This document shows positions 1 through 8,905 of a stretch of 64,000 nucleotides of DNA, piece after piece (position 1 is the first letter of the stretch; every line of letters starts with the position of its first letter). Source of the stretch: Micrococcales bacterium (GTDB lineage: Bacteria > Actinomycetota > Actinomycetes > Actinomycetales > Dermatophilaceae); assembly GCA_021287075.1 (NCBI GenBank), contig JAJTBD010000018.1:1-64000 (forward strand), in the 5' to 3' direction. The position numbers and the translations under genes were made by a program. Under the pieces are notes generated by a model, which was not told where the DNA came from, did not search any database, and saw nothing but the letters and a program-made list of their open reading frames with translations.

Positions 1-568
<568 letters not shown>

Positions 569-642
569 GCGTGAACTCCTGGGTTGCGTTCGTTGGTGCC
601 CGGACGCCGGACACACCCGACCTAGGCTAGTCGACTCCAGAG

Positions 643-653
643 GGTATGCCGCG
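643..653. repeat. First copy of dispersed word GTATGCCG (about 45 copies in window)
   Basis: Representative entry for a dispersed word. GTATGCCG starts, to within a base or two: 644, 3736, 6218, 11334, 12961, 14299, 15115, 17583, 18411, 20739, 30601, 30948, 31049, 33558, 38776, 39292, 41200, 47037, 49154, 56442, 57809, 58453, 60263, 63388. The complement CGGCATAC starts at: 1392, 3981, 6799, 11361, 12983, 15279, 17570, 19956, 23605, 25182, 31277, 34335, 36757, 38673, 46040, 51867, 53049, 54841, 56198, 57746, 59276. Most copies extend to GGTATGCCGCG. Both orientations are about equally common. Most copies lie in genes, in every frame, and some are intergenic. The function is unknown; see findings. 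Confidence 0.8.
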
Positions 654-700
654 AGCCCGGGCCGCCGTGTGCCCAACGGCCGCGCGTGTGGCCCGGTTCC

Positions 701-749
701 CGTCAGAGCGCGCAGCTCCCGTCAGAGCACGCAGCTCCCGTCAGAGCAC
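701..749. repeat. 19-bp tandem repeat over the gntP stop codon
   Basis: A 19-bp unit (CGTCAGAGCRCGCAGCTCC) is present twice in full (701-719, 720-738) and once in part (739-749). The stop codon of the permease gene lies in the third copy, so slippage here would duplicate or move the stop. No function is evident; it looks like a recent short tandem duplication at a gene end. Confidence 0.75.
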
Positions 750-2093
750 GAAGGCGAGCGCCATCACGATCGGCAGGGCGACGAAGGAGGCGATGCTGGT
801 CACGACCGTGAGCGATTTCAGCGTCCCGGAAGTCGAGAGCCCGAGCAGCGAGCGGAACATCCAGAAGAAGTTGGAGTTGACCTGGAGCGCGAAGAGCGAG
901 CCGGCCGCGATGGCCAGGCCGATGGCGATGGGCGAGACGTCGATCGTGTGCAGCACCGGGGCGATGATGCCGGCGGCGGCGATGGCCGCGACCGAGACCG
1001 AGCCGATCGCCAGGTGCAGCAGGGCGGCGATGAACCAGGCGAGCAGCACGCTGAGCACGACCGGGGCGCCCTCGTCGGCGGAGAAGAGACCGCCGAGCTG
1101 GTCGCCGAGGCCGCTGGCCTCGATCACGGCGCCGAGCGAGCCGCCGATGCCGGTGATGAGCAGGATCTCGCCGGTGGTGTGGAAGCCCTCGGACAGCGCG
1201 TTGGCCGCACCCTCCTGGCCGAGCTTGGCCCGGCCCAGCAGATAGGCACCGACGAGACCGATGAACAGCGCGATCGTCGGGTTGCCGAGGAAGGTCATGA
1301 CCGCTGGCGGGTCGCCCTTCAGTTTGGCGAAGGCGTTGACCGCGATGAGCAGCAATGGGATGACGATCGGGAGCAGGGCGACCCACAGCCGCGGCATACG
1401 GGCCATGTATTCGGCGTCGGCGACGTCGTCCTGGGCCTCGAGCTCGGCCACGGCCTCGTCGTACTCCTCGTCCTTCTCCGGCTTCCAGTAGCCGGTGCGC
1501 AGGAGCAGGGAGAACAGGAAGGTGGTCACGAGGGCGACGAGCGGGCCGAGGACGATGCCATACATCAGCCAGGTGCCGAGCGGGATGTCGAGCAGGCCCG
1601 CGATCGAGACCGCGGCCAGGCCGGGGACCATGAAGACATAGCCGGCGAAGATGCCGGTGCCGATGGCGCCGGCCATGAGCGGCAGGCCGCGCGCGCCGAG
1701 GTGCGGGGCGGCCGAGCGGGCGATGGGCGAGGCGAGCACGACCTGCACGTCGACATAGATGGAGGGGAAGATCGTCGACATCGCACCCGCCATGGCATAG
1801 GGGATGCGGCTGGAGCCGAAGATGCGCAGCAGCGCCTCGACGAGCTTGCGGAAGGTGCCCATGGCATGGAGCAGGGAGCCGATCAGGACGCCGAAGCCGA
1901 TGAGCAGGCCGACCTTGGCCATGATCTCGCCGAAGCCGCCGGTGATCGCCTCCACCGTCTTGGCGAAGCCGACCCCCGAGGCGAGCCCGAGATAGATCGA
2001 GGCGATGATCAGCGAGATCACCGGGTCGACCTTGAACCTGATGATCAGGCCGATGACCAGAACGATCGCGATCGCGGTGTGCAGGGCGATCAT
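741..2093 (-). CDS. GntP-family permease (gluconate/hydroxy-acid:H+ symporter type)
   Basis: An integral membrane transporter of 450 residues with about twelve hydrophobic segments spread along its length, which is the usual size of the GntP family. Family members import gluconate, gluconate-like acids or other small hydroxy acids with protons. An acidic cytoplasmic loop (KPEKDEEYDEAVAELEAQDD) follows the first half. The ATG at 2093 is chosen because the hydrophobic N-terminus (MIALHTAIAIVLVIGLI) begins there and a GGGGGT element lies upstream; a further in-frame start at 2129 would add a non-conserved leader. No kinase or other sugar-acid gene is adjacent, so the substrate cannot be inferred. 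The 3' end carries a 19-bp tandem repeat. Confidence 0.85.
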   Translation of the reverse strand: MIALHTAIAIVLVIGLIIRFKVDPVISLIIASIYLGLASGVGFAKTVEAITGGFGEIMAKVGLLIGFGVLIGSLLHAMGTFRKLVEALLRIFGSSRIPYAMAGAMSTIFPSIYVDVQVVLASPIARSAAPHLGARGLPLMAGAIGTGIFAGYVFMVPGLAAVSIAGLLDIPLGTWLMYGIVLGPLVALVTTFLFSLLLRTGYWKPEKDEEYDEAVAELEAQDDVADAEYMARMPRLWVALLPIVIPLLLIAVNAFAKLKGDPPAVMTFLGNPTIALFIGLVGAYLLGRAKLGQEGAANALSEGFHTTGEILLITGIGGSLGAVIEASGLGDQLGGLFSADEGAPVVLSVLLAWFIAALLHLAIGSVSVAAIAAAGIIAPVLHTIDVSPIAIGLAIAAGSLFALQVNSNFFWMFRSLLGLSTSGTLKSLTVVTSIASFVALPIVMALAFVL

Positions 2094-2244
2094 GACGCAC
2101 CCCCTTGTGCCGGTGTCACTTGCAGGCAACCTAGTCCCCCGGCGCGTCGACCACCACCCGGCCGGCCGCTCCGACAGGACGCATCGCGGTCACGAATCCG
2201 CCAAAGCGTTGGACACCAGGCGCGGTCGCTGTTTGGGTGACGGC

Positions 2245-3399
2245 ATGACCCCTGAGGCCGACTCCCTCCGCGGCGCCACCTGTCCCACGGGTGTGCCGGA
2301 GCTGGTCGACGGCCGCGTCCGGCTGCGGGCCCATCGCCCCGAGGACGCGGCCCGCATCGTGGAGCAGAGCCGCGACCCGCTGTCGGCGGAGTGGACCACG
2401 GTGCCGGTCCCCTACGGCGACAAGGACGCTCGCGATTTCCTCGGCCTGATCCGCGACGCCTGGGAGCACGCCGACGGCCACCGCTACTGGGCGATCGAGT
2501 GGGACGACCCGGACGACGGGCCACGCTTTGCGGGCACGATCGACCTGCGGCCCAAGGGCCGCACCCACACCGCTGAGGTCGGCTTCGGCCTGCACCCGGA
2601 CGCCCGGGGGCAGGGAGTGATGGCCAGTGCCCTGCGACTGGTCTGCCGGTGGTGGTTCGCCCATGGCGGCGAGCGGGTCTATTGGTATGCCAACGCCGGC
2701 AACATGGCGTCGTGGCGGGTGGCCTCGGTGTGTGGGTTCCGTTGGCACACAGGCTTGCCCGACTTCCTTGACCACCGCGGCGTCGCCGTGGGCGCGTGGA
2801 TCGCCAGCGTCGGTCCCGATGACGACCTGGGCCGGCCCGCGGCCCCGTGGCTCGACCCGCCGACGCTCGAGCGCGACGGCGTGCGGCTGCGGGCCTGGGC
2901 CGAGAGCGACATCGACGACACCGCCGCCGACCCCGACCTGCCCGGCCATTTCATCCCGCCGGGTGCCATGCCCTCCCCCGAGACCTTCCCCGGCTGGCTC
3001 GACCAGCGTCGGATGGCGATGGCCCGCGGCCTGGCCCTGCACTGGTGCATCGCCGACGCGGCGACCGACCGGGCCCTGGGCGGGGCCGTCGTGATCCTGG
3101 CCGAGCAGGCCGAGGGCTCGGGCGAGCTGGGCTATCAGCTCTTCCGGTCGGCGCGCGGCCGCGGCGCCGCCACGGTCGCGGCCCGTCTGGCGAGCGGGCA
3201 TGCTCTGCGGCCGGAGGCCGAGGGCGGGATGGGGCTGCGCCGGCTGGTCGCGCTGACCGTCGGCGACAACCTGCCCAGCGCCCGCGTCCTGGAGCGGGCC
3301 GGCTTCACCCTGTGGGGTCGGGAGCCGGGCTTCTGCCTGCGCGCGGATGGCAGCGCCGACGACGCGCTGCACTGGGTGCTGGCCTCAGCCGCTGACTGA
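2245..3399 (+). CDS. Tandem GNAT N-acetyltransferase
   Basis: 384 residues comprising two GNAT (RimJ/RimL-type) acetyltransferase domains in one chain. The first domain covers about residues 15-185. It has the acetyl-CoA loop region HPDARGQGVMASALRL and the closing motif NMASWRVASVCGFRW. The second covers about 205-384, with RSARGRGAATVAARL and NLPSARVLERAGFTLWG. Both pyrophosphate-binding loops (R/Q-x-x-G-x-G/A) look intact, so both halves may be active. The ATG at 2245 is the first start giving only conserved sequence. The last 15 bases overlap the convergent glycosylase gene. The substrate is unknown; the family acetylates protein N-termini, antibiotics or small amines. Confidence 0.8.
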   Translation: MTPEADSLRGATCPTGVPELVDGRVRLRAHRPEDAARIVEQSRDPLSAEWTTVPVPYGDKDARDFLGLIRDAWEHADGHRYWAIEWDDPDDGPRFAGTIDLRPKGRTHTAEVGFGLHPDARGQGVMASALRLVCRWWFAHGGERVYWYANAGNMASWRVASVCGFRWHTGLPDFLDHRGVAVGAWIASVGPDDDLGRPAAPWLDPPTLERDGVRLRAWAESDIDDTAADPDLPGHFIPPGAMPSPETFPGWLDQRRMAMARGLALHWCIADAATDRALGGAVVILAEQAEGSGELGYQLFRSARGRGAATVAARLASGHALRPEAEGGMGLRRLVALTVGDNLPSARVLERAGFTLWGREPGFCLRADGSADDALHWVLASAAD

Positions 3400-4578
3400 G
3401 CCCAGCCCGAGCCAGCCGGCCATCGCCGCCAGCTCTGCCTCGAGGGCGGCGGGCGCGCTGGGGCTGACCTGCTCCTCCCAGTGCAGCGACTGCACCCGCA
3501 GGACCCCGGCCGCGCGGTCGGCCTTGAGGTCCACCCGCCCCTGGAGCCGCTCCTCGTGCAGGAAGGGCAGGACGTAGTAGCCGTGTCGGCGCTGCGGCGC
3601 CGGCACATAGATCTCGAGGCGGTAGTCGAAGCCGAACAGGGCCGAGGTGCGCTCCCGCTGCCAGATGAGGGAGTCGAAGGGGCTGAGCAGCGCCGAGGCG
3701 CTCACCCGGCGCGGGGCCCTGGCGTCGCGGTGGAGGTATGCCGCGCGCCGCCAGCCCGCGACCTGCACCGGCACCAGCTCGCCGCTGCGGACCAGGTGGG
3801 CGATGGCCGGGCGGGCCTGCTCGGGCCGCAGCCGGAAGTAGTCGCGCAGGCACTGCTCGGTGCCGACGCCGTGGGCCCTGGCCGCGAGCCGGATGAGCTC
3901 GACGAATGCGGCCTCGCCCCGGGGCCGGTCCTGCGGTTCGGCGGGTGGGACGAGCCGGGGCGGGAAGACCCGGGCGAGCGCGGCATACCGTCGCTCGAAC
4001 TGGGCGGTCCGCCCCGCCGAGGTGATCTCGCCGGCCCAGAACAGGTGCTCGAGGGCGTTCTTGACCAGTGACCAGTTCCAGCCCCAGTCGTCGCGGGCGC
4101 GCGGCACGTCATAGGCCAGAGCAGCCTCGGTCTCACGGGCGGTCAGCGGCCCCCGCGCCTCGACCTCGCGTCGGACGGCCGCGACGAGGTCGGGGTGGTC
4201 GCGGGCGACCGACTGCATGCCGCCCCAGGAGTCGGCGTGGGCGCGCTCCATCCGGAAGGTCAGCAGCGGCCAGGTGGTCGGCGGCACCAGGCTGGCCTCG
4301 TGGGCCCAATACTCGACCAGGCGCCGGGGGGCGCGGTCGCGCGCCCGGTCGAGCAGGTCGCGGTCATAGGGGCCGAGGCGGGAGAAGAAGGGCAGGTAGT
4401 GGCTGCGGGAGAGCACATTGACGCTGTCGATCTGGACGACCTGGACGTGGTCGATCACGCGCTGGAGGTGGCGGGTGGTGACGGTCTCCGGGCGGGGCCG
4501 GCCGAAGCCCTGGGCCGCCAGCGCGATGCGCCTGGCCTGGGCGAGGGAGAGCCGGCGCGGGGCGGCGACCGTGCTCAC
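3385..4578 (-). CDS. YcaQ/AlkX-family winged-helix DNA glycosylase
   Basis: 397 residues of the HTH_42 (winged-helix, YcaQ-like) family, whose characterised members AlkZ and E. coli YcaQ unhook DNA interstrand crosslinks and N7-alkylated bases. The catalytic Q-x-D/Q motif is present as Q49-I50-D51, followed by the conserved SVNVLSRSHYLPFFSRLG. The C-terminal part has the FDYRLEIYVP and YYVLPFLHEERLQGRVDLKA segments typical of the family. The start is GTG at 4578, which overlaps the response-regulator stop in a GTGA arrangement, so the two genes are probably translationally coupled. The Q-x-D form resembles the broad-specificity YcaQ branch rather than the antibiotic-self-resistance AlkZ branch; this is inference. 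Confidence 0.85.
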   Translation of the reverse strand: MSTVAAPRRLSLAQARRIALAAQGFGRPRPETVTTRHLQRVIDHVQVVQIDSVNVLSRSHYLPFFSRLGPYDRDLLDRARDRAPRRLVEYWAHEASLVPPTTWPLLTFRMERAHADSWGGMQSVARDHPDLVAAVRREVEARGPLTARETEAALAYDVPRARDDWGWNWSLVKNALEHLFWAGEITSAGRTAQFERRYAALARVFPPRLVPPAEPQDRPRGEAAFVELIRLAARAHGVGTEQCLRDYFRLRPEQARPAIAHLVRSGELVPVQVAGWRRAAYLHRDARAPRRVSASALLSPFDSLIWQRERTSALFGFDYRLEIYVPAPQRRHGYYVLPFLHEERLQGRVDLKADRAAGVLRVQSLHWEEQVSPSAPAALEAELAAMAGWLGLGSVSG

Positions 4579-5249
4579 GGGTCGACAAGGTTCTCGCGCA
4601 GGGCATACATGGCCGCGGCCATGCGGGAGTGGAGCTGGAGCTTCTCGAGGATGTTGCGCACGTGGTTCTTGACCGTGTTGTCGGAGATGTGCAGCTCGGC
4701 GGCGATCTCGCGGTTGCCCAGGCCGCGGGCGACCAGGCGCAGCACCTCGATCTCGCGGTCGGTCAGCCGGGGCACGGCCGTGGCGGCGGGCAGCTGCTGG
4801 GAGGCGTTGCTCAGGTGGGTGAACTCGGTCAGCAGCTTGGCCGCCATCGACGGGGAGATCAGCGACTGGCCCTGGTGGAGGGCCCGGATGCCCGCGGCGA
4901 CCTCGTCGGGCGGGACGTCCTTGAGCAGGTAGCCGCTCGCGCCGGCCTTGACCGCCTCGAAGAGGTCCTGCTCCTGCTCCGACATCGTCAGCATGAGGAT
5001 GCGCGCGGAGGGCACCTGGCGCTTGATCTCGCGGCAGGCCTCGATGCCCGAGAGCCGGGGCATCTTGACGTCCATCAGCACCACATCGGGCAGCAGCTCG
5101 ACCGCGCGCTCGACGGCCTCCCTGCCGTCGGCGGCCTCGCCGACGATGACGACATCGTCCTCGGTGCCGATCACCATCTGGATGCCACGGCGATAGAGCA
5201 CGTGGTCGTCGGCCACGACCACACGGATCGGCTCGGTCGCGGTGGTCAC
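4575..5249 (-). CDS. NarL/FixJ-family response regulator
   Basis: 224 residues with an N-terminal receiver domain and a C-terminal LuxR-type helix-turn-helix. The acidic pair D14-D15, the phospho-acceptor D60 (in LMDVKMP), T88 and K110 are all in place, so it should be phosphorylated. The HTH runs from about residue 160 (LTDREIEVLRLVARGLGNREIA) to 215. The start is GTG at 5249 with AGGGGA upstream. No histidine kinase is next to it, so its partner is elsewhere (orphan regulator). It is followed with overlap by the YcaQ-family glycosylase gene. The position beside hpf is shared with other Micrococcales as far as I recall. Confidence 0.9.
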   Translation of the reverse strand: MTTATEPIRVVVADDHVLYRRGIQMVIGTEDDVVIVGEAADGREAVERAVELLPDVVLMDVKMPRLSGIEACREIKRQVPSARILMLTMSEQEQDLFEAVKAGASGYLLKDVPPDEVAAGIRALHQGQSLISPSMAAKLLTEFTHLSNASQQLPAATAVPRLTDREIEVLRLVARGLGNREIAAELHISDNTVKNHVRNILEKLQLHSRMAAAMYALRENLVDP

Positions 5250-5287
5250 TTGGCCATCCCCCTGCTCACGCTCGCCATCGTGCCACG

Positions 5288-5333
5288 ACGCACCGACGGC
5301 GACAGCGTGGGCACGCTGTCGCCGCCGGTGCGT
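5288..5333 (-). terminator. Strong hairpin downstream of hpf
   Basis: A 21-base arm (5288-5308) pairs with 5313-5333 around a GGGC loop with only one mismatch. It lies between the hpf stop (5340) and the response-regulator start (5249), both on the minus strand. There is no U-tract, as is common for actinobacterial terminators. It probably separates hpf from the downstream regulator. Confidence 0.8.
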
Positions 5334-5339
5334 CTCAGC

Positions 5340-5978
5340 TCAGCTGGCCTCGGCCTCGGCCTCGGCCTCGGCGATGTCGAGGTGCAGCACGCCATAGGAC
5401 CAGCCGCGGCGGCGATAGACCACGCTCGGCTTGCCGGTGTCGGCGTCGCTGTAGAGGTAGAAGTCGTGGCCGACGAGCTCCATCTCGCGCAGGGCCTGGT
5501 CGAGCGTCATGGGGGCGCTGGTGTGGACCTTCTCGCGGACCTCGATCGGCGAGTCGCCGACGGCCCCGAAGAGGTCGCGGCCCTCGGTCTCGGTGTCGGG
5601 GGCGGGCGAGGTCAGGATGGGCTCCTCGATGCGGGCGGTCGCCTGGGCGACGGACTCGGGGGTGCGGCGGCCGCGGTGGACCCGACGCTTGTCGTTGGCC
5701 CGGCGCATCCGCTCGTAGAGCTTGTCCACCACCGCGTCAAGAGCCGTGTAGCGGTCGTCCATCGACGCCTCGGCCCGGATGACCGGACCCGGCGTGTGGC
5801 AGGTGACCTCGACTCGGTCGACGTCTCCGCCGGAGCGCTTGACCTGCTCGCGGCTCACGACGACGTCGATTCGGCCCACCCGCGGATCGAGCTGGCTGAC
5901 CTTGGCGAGCTTCTCGTCGAGTCGCTCGCGGAAGCGGTCAGAGATCTGGGTGTGACGGCCGGTGACGGTGATGTCCAT
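5340..5978 (-). CDS. hpf: Ribosome hibernation-promoting factor, long form
   Basis: 212 residues. The N-terminal S30AE domain (about 1-100, starting MDITVTGRHTQISDRFRERL) sits in the ribosomal A/P-site region and blocks translation. A variable linker rich in T, E and P follows at about 105-150. The C-terminal dimerisation domain (about 155-205, with MELVGHDFYLYSDADT and PSVVYRRRGWSYGVLHL) drives 100S ribosome formation. The ATG chosen starts exactly at the conserved N-terminus and has GAGGAG just upstream; longer in-frame starts reach 6080 but add unconserved sequence. An acidic repeat (EAEAEAEAS) ends the protein. It is followed by a strong hairpin. Confidence 0.93.
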   Translation of the reverse strand: MDITVTGRHTQISDRFRERLDEKLAKVSQLDPRVGRIDVVVSREQVKRSGGDVDRVEVTCHTPGPVIRAEASMDDRYTALDAVVDKLYERMRRANDKRRVHRGRRTPESVAQATARIEEPILTSPAPDTETEGRDLFGAVGDSPIEVREKVHTSAPMTLDQALREMELVGHDFYLYSDADTGKPSVVYRRRGWSYGVLHLDIAEAEAEAEAS

Positions 5979-6201
5979 GGACTCCTCCTCGGGAGAGCGT
6001 GGTGACTGGTGCTGAGAGTGCCTCGGAGTGCTCACGAGACTCGACTCGCTGAGGGGCTGTGTCGCACCACCTCCTCCCACGGCAGACGCCTGTGGTCGGG
6101 CCCTCCGCGGGTGGCGGGGGCCATACCGAAACGCTAGTCCACCCCCGCGGCAAACGCCATGGAAACTGGGAGGAAATGGTCGTTTTCACGGCACGCCCAC
6201 G

Positions 6202-7005
6202 TCACCTCCCGGCAGGGGTATGCCGCGCCGTCGCGGCGATGGTCGCGGCCGTCACCGACGCCGCCCCCGAGCGGGTCAGGGCGCGGCGGCACTCGACCAG
6301 CGTCGCGCCGGTGGTCAGCACGTCGTCGACCACGACGATGTGCGCCCCCACGACCGCTGCCCGACACGTGGCCCGGGTGGCCATCGCCCACTCGAGATTG
6401 GCCGCGCGGGCGGCCGCGCCCAGGCCGGCCTGGTCGGCCACCCGGCGGCGCAGCCGGAGGGCGTCGAGGACCCGCACCCGCTCCCCGGCGATGGGCGCAG
6501 GAGCCGGGGCGTGGTCGTCGTCGGAGGGCCCGCACGCACGGGCGGCGCCGCGGGCCAGCGCCAGCATCGGGGCGTCGCCGCGGCGCCGGCGGGCGGCCCG
6601 GCTGCTCGGCACCGGCACGAGCAGGACCGGCGCCCCGCCCGGGACCGGCGCCCCGCCCGGGAGCGGCCCCAGGGCCCGGGTGACACTCAGCGCCAGGAGC
6701 GCGGACAGCAGCGGGGCGAGGTCACGGCGGCCATCGTCCTTGTAGGCCGAGAGCAGGCGCCCGAGCGGACCGGCGTAGCCGCCCAGGGCGACGCACGGCG
6801 GCATACCCCTCGGGAACGGGACCGGCTGCACGGGCCGGGCGCCGCCAGGGAAGCAGGCATCGGCGACCTCGTCGCGGCACCGGGCGCACAGCGGCGCGGC
6901 CGGCGCGGTGCACAGCGCGCACCGGCCGGGCAGCACGAGGTCAAGCAGTGCCGCGAGGCCGGCGGCCCCACCGGTCAGCGCCGCGCCGAGCCGCTCACCC
7001 CCCAT
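6202..7005 (-). CDS. ComF-family phosphoribosyltransferase-like protein
   Basis: 267 residues. An N-terminal zinc ribbon (CALC at about 29-32 and CARC at about 40-43) precedes a type I phosphoribosyltransferase fold whose PRPP loop reads VVVDDVLTTGAT near residue 225. In Bacillus and Haemophilus ComF is needed for uptake of transforming DNA; in actinobacteria the gene is conserved but its role is not established. A short internal repeat encodes PGGAPVPGGAPV. It lies between lpqB and hpf, the conserved actinobacterial order. Its presence is of interest because of the dispersed GTATGCCG word, one copy of which lies inside the last codons of this gene. Confidence 0.85.
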   Translation of the reverse strand: MGGERLGAALTGGAAGLAALLDLVLPGRCALCTAPAAPLCARCRDEVADACFPGGARPVQPVPFPRGMPPCVALGGYAGPLGRLLSAYKDDGRRDLAPLLSALLALSVTRALGPLPGGAPVPGGAPVLLVPVPSSRAARRRRGDAPMLALARGAARACGPSDDDHAPAPAPIAGERVRVLDALRLRRRVADQAGLGAAARAANLEWAMATRATCRAAVVGAHIVVVDDVLTTGATLVECRRALTRSGAASVTAATIAATARHTPAGR

Positions 7006-7047
7006 GGGGCAAGGCTGGCGAGGATGGCACGGGCTGAGGCCGGCGCA

Positions 7048-7111
7048 GGGCAGGCCTGTGGACGGCGGCGCGGCGCGGGGCAGGCCTGTGGACGGCTCTG
7101 TTGTGGACGGC
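7048..7111. repeat. Short direct repeats between lpqB and comF
   Basis: The 19-bp sequence GGGCAGGCCTGTGGACGGC occurs at 7048-7066 and 7078-7096, with a 10-bp remnant (TGTGGACGGC) at 7102-7111 that abuts the lpqB stop codon. They fill most of the intergenic space upstream of comF. The function is unknown. Confidence 0.7.
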
Positions 7112-8905
7112 TCAGATGCCGGGCACGACCAGGTCGGTGCCCCGGCTCATCAGCAGCCAGCGGCTGCCCGCGCGCAGATAGACGCTGGCGTCGGTCACCA
7201 GGGCCAGGCCGCGCCGCCCCCCGGTGGTGGTCAGGGCCAGCGGGCCGGGGACGGTGGTCTCTCGCTCGGTGCGGGTGCTCAGGTCCTCCACCCGCCCGGA
7301 CAGGCCCACGAGCGTCGGATGGAATGCCGTGATCACGTCGTCGCTCGCCAGCACGGCCACCAGGGCCGGCTCCACCCAGACCAGGTCGCGGATCTGGGTG
7401 ATCCGCGGTGCCAGCCGCAGCGGCTCGGCGAGGCCCTCGGGGATGCCATTGGGCTGGCGGTGGATGCCCGCGATGTCGAGCCGCGCGCCGCCTCCGGCGC
7501 TGGTCGTCGAGGCCACGGCGATGCGCTGGCCGTCGGGGGCCACGCGCAGCGCGACCACCCGGCGGCCGCGCAGCCACGGCACATCGAGCGCGCGGGGCGT
7601 CGACTTGGCCGTGTCGGCGGGGTCGGCCGAGGTGTTGACGGTCCAGATCTGCCCACCGGGCCCGACGCCACCGACCCAGAGGATGTCCTGGTGGTCATAG
7701 GTCGTGCCGCTCAGCGCGGAGGCGAAGCGGGGCACCGGGATGCGGGTCGCCCCCCGCCAGCGGCTGATCTCGCGACCGTCGCCGCCGGTGGCGGCCAGCT
7801 CCCGCCCGCTGCGGCTGAGCGCGAGCTGGCGCCAGCCGGGGGCCACTGCGGGGAAGCCGCCGGTCGTGCGCGGCGGCCGGGCCAGCTCGCGCTCGGAGAC
7901 CACCCGTCCGGCCGCGACCTCGCGCAGCTCGGACCCGCGGCGCAGCACCGGCGCGGTCGTGGGGTCGCCGTCGACACCGACGAAGCCGAGGTCCTCGACC
8001 CCGGTCGGCTGCCGGCCGCCCTGCAACTCCACCTGGGCGCCCTCCAGCCGGAGGGAGACCCGCCGCACGCCGGGCACCTGGGTGAGGGTGGCCAGGAACT
8101 GCGCCCACAGGCTCTGCTGGACCGCCTCGTCGGTGCTGAGGGCGGGCGCCGTCAGGTCCACCACTGCGGTGCCGTCGGTCACCGGCACGGCGTCGACGGT
8201 CAGCCGGCTGCCCACCGGCACGTCGGTGCGCGCGGCGCCCGCGAGATAGGCGGGGACACCGTCGAGCTGGGCGCGGGCCAGCCGGGTGCTGAGGCTGGGG
8301 CCCAGGGGGAACCACCGCACGTCGGGGATGAGCACCCGCTCGCGCACCGAGACATAGTGCACGGTCAGCGGGGCATAGAGGCGCTCGAAGTCGGCGGCGC
8401 TGATCCAGATGCCGAAGTCCTTGGGCAGGGCGGAGATCCGCCACCCCTCGTCGGTCTTGACCAGCTGCACCTCGGCGCTGGCCCGCGCCCCGGCGGGGGC
8501 CGCGGTGTATCGCCCGGCGGCGTCGAGCGAGGCCTCGCGGGGGGCCGACAGCCGGACCCGGTCGGTCCCGGGGCGCGCCATCGACAGCTGGGTGGGGCCG
8601 GAGAAGACCGTCATGCCGGCCCCGCCCGCGCCCCACTGCCGCCCGGCCCGCTCGGTGAGGAAGGAGCGGGCGACGTCGAGGTCCTGGTCGCTGGCCAGGG
8701 CCGCCCGCAGGAAGCCGGTCACGGTCTGCTCCTGGGTGGCGCCGCGCACCGGCCCCTGCGGCAGGACGCTGATGGGCAGGTCGCCGCGCCCCTGGATCTC
8801 CAGACCGGGCTGGACCGGGCGCTCCCCCGTCAGCCCGCAGGCGGTCAGCAGCAGCACGGCGAGCGCGCCTGACGCGGCCCGCAGCAGCCGCCGAGGGGCG
8901 CTCAC
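7112..8905 (-). CDS. lpqB: Lipoprotein LpqB, MtrAB accessory protein
   Basis: 597 residues exported as a lipoprotein: the signal peptide ends in the lipobox LTAC with the modified cysteine at residue 23. A GerMN-type domain (about 200-330) is followed by a WD40/beta-propeller-like C-terminal half, the standard LpqB architecture. LpqB sits outside the membrane and modulates the sensor kinase MtrB. The start overlaps the mtrB stop by four bases, so mtrA-mtrB-lpqB form one coupled operon. Confidence 0.93.
   Translation of the reverse strand: MSAPRRLLRAASGALAVLLLTACGLTGERPVQPGLEIQGRGDLPISVLPQGPVRGATQEQTVTGFLRAALASDQDLDVARSFLTERAGRQWGAGGAGMTVFSGPTQLSMARPGTDRVRLSAPREASLDAAGRYTAAPAGARASAEVQLVKTDEGWRISALPKDFGIWISAADFERLYAPLTVHYVSVRERVLIPDVRWFPLGPSLSTRLARAQLDGVPAYLAGAARTDVPVGSRLTVDAVPVTDGTAVVDLTAPALSTDEAVQQSLWAQFLATLTQVPGVRRVSLRLEGAQVELQGGRQPTGVEDLGFVGVDGDPTTAPVLRRGSELREVAAGRVVSERELARPPRTTGGFPAVAPGWRQLALSRSGRELAATGGDGREISRWRGATRIPVPRFASALSGTTYDHQDILWVGGVGPGGQIWTVNTSADPADTAKSTPRALDVPWLRGRRVVALRVAPDGQRIAVASTTSAGGGARLDIAGIHRQPNGIPEGLAEPLRLAPRITQIRDLVWVEPALVAVLASDDVITAFHPTLVGLSGRVEDLSTRTERETTVPGPLALTTTGGRRGLALVTDASVYLRAGSRWLLMSRGTDLVVPGI

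Noticed and set aside
5979..6080. N-terminally extended hpf start at 6080
   Set aside because: The extra 34 residues are Ser/Gly/Pro-rich and unconserved; the family N-terminus begins at the ATG ending at 5978, with GAGGAG upstream.
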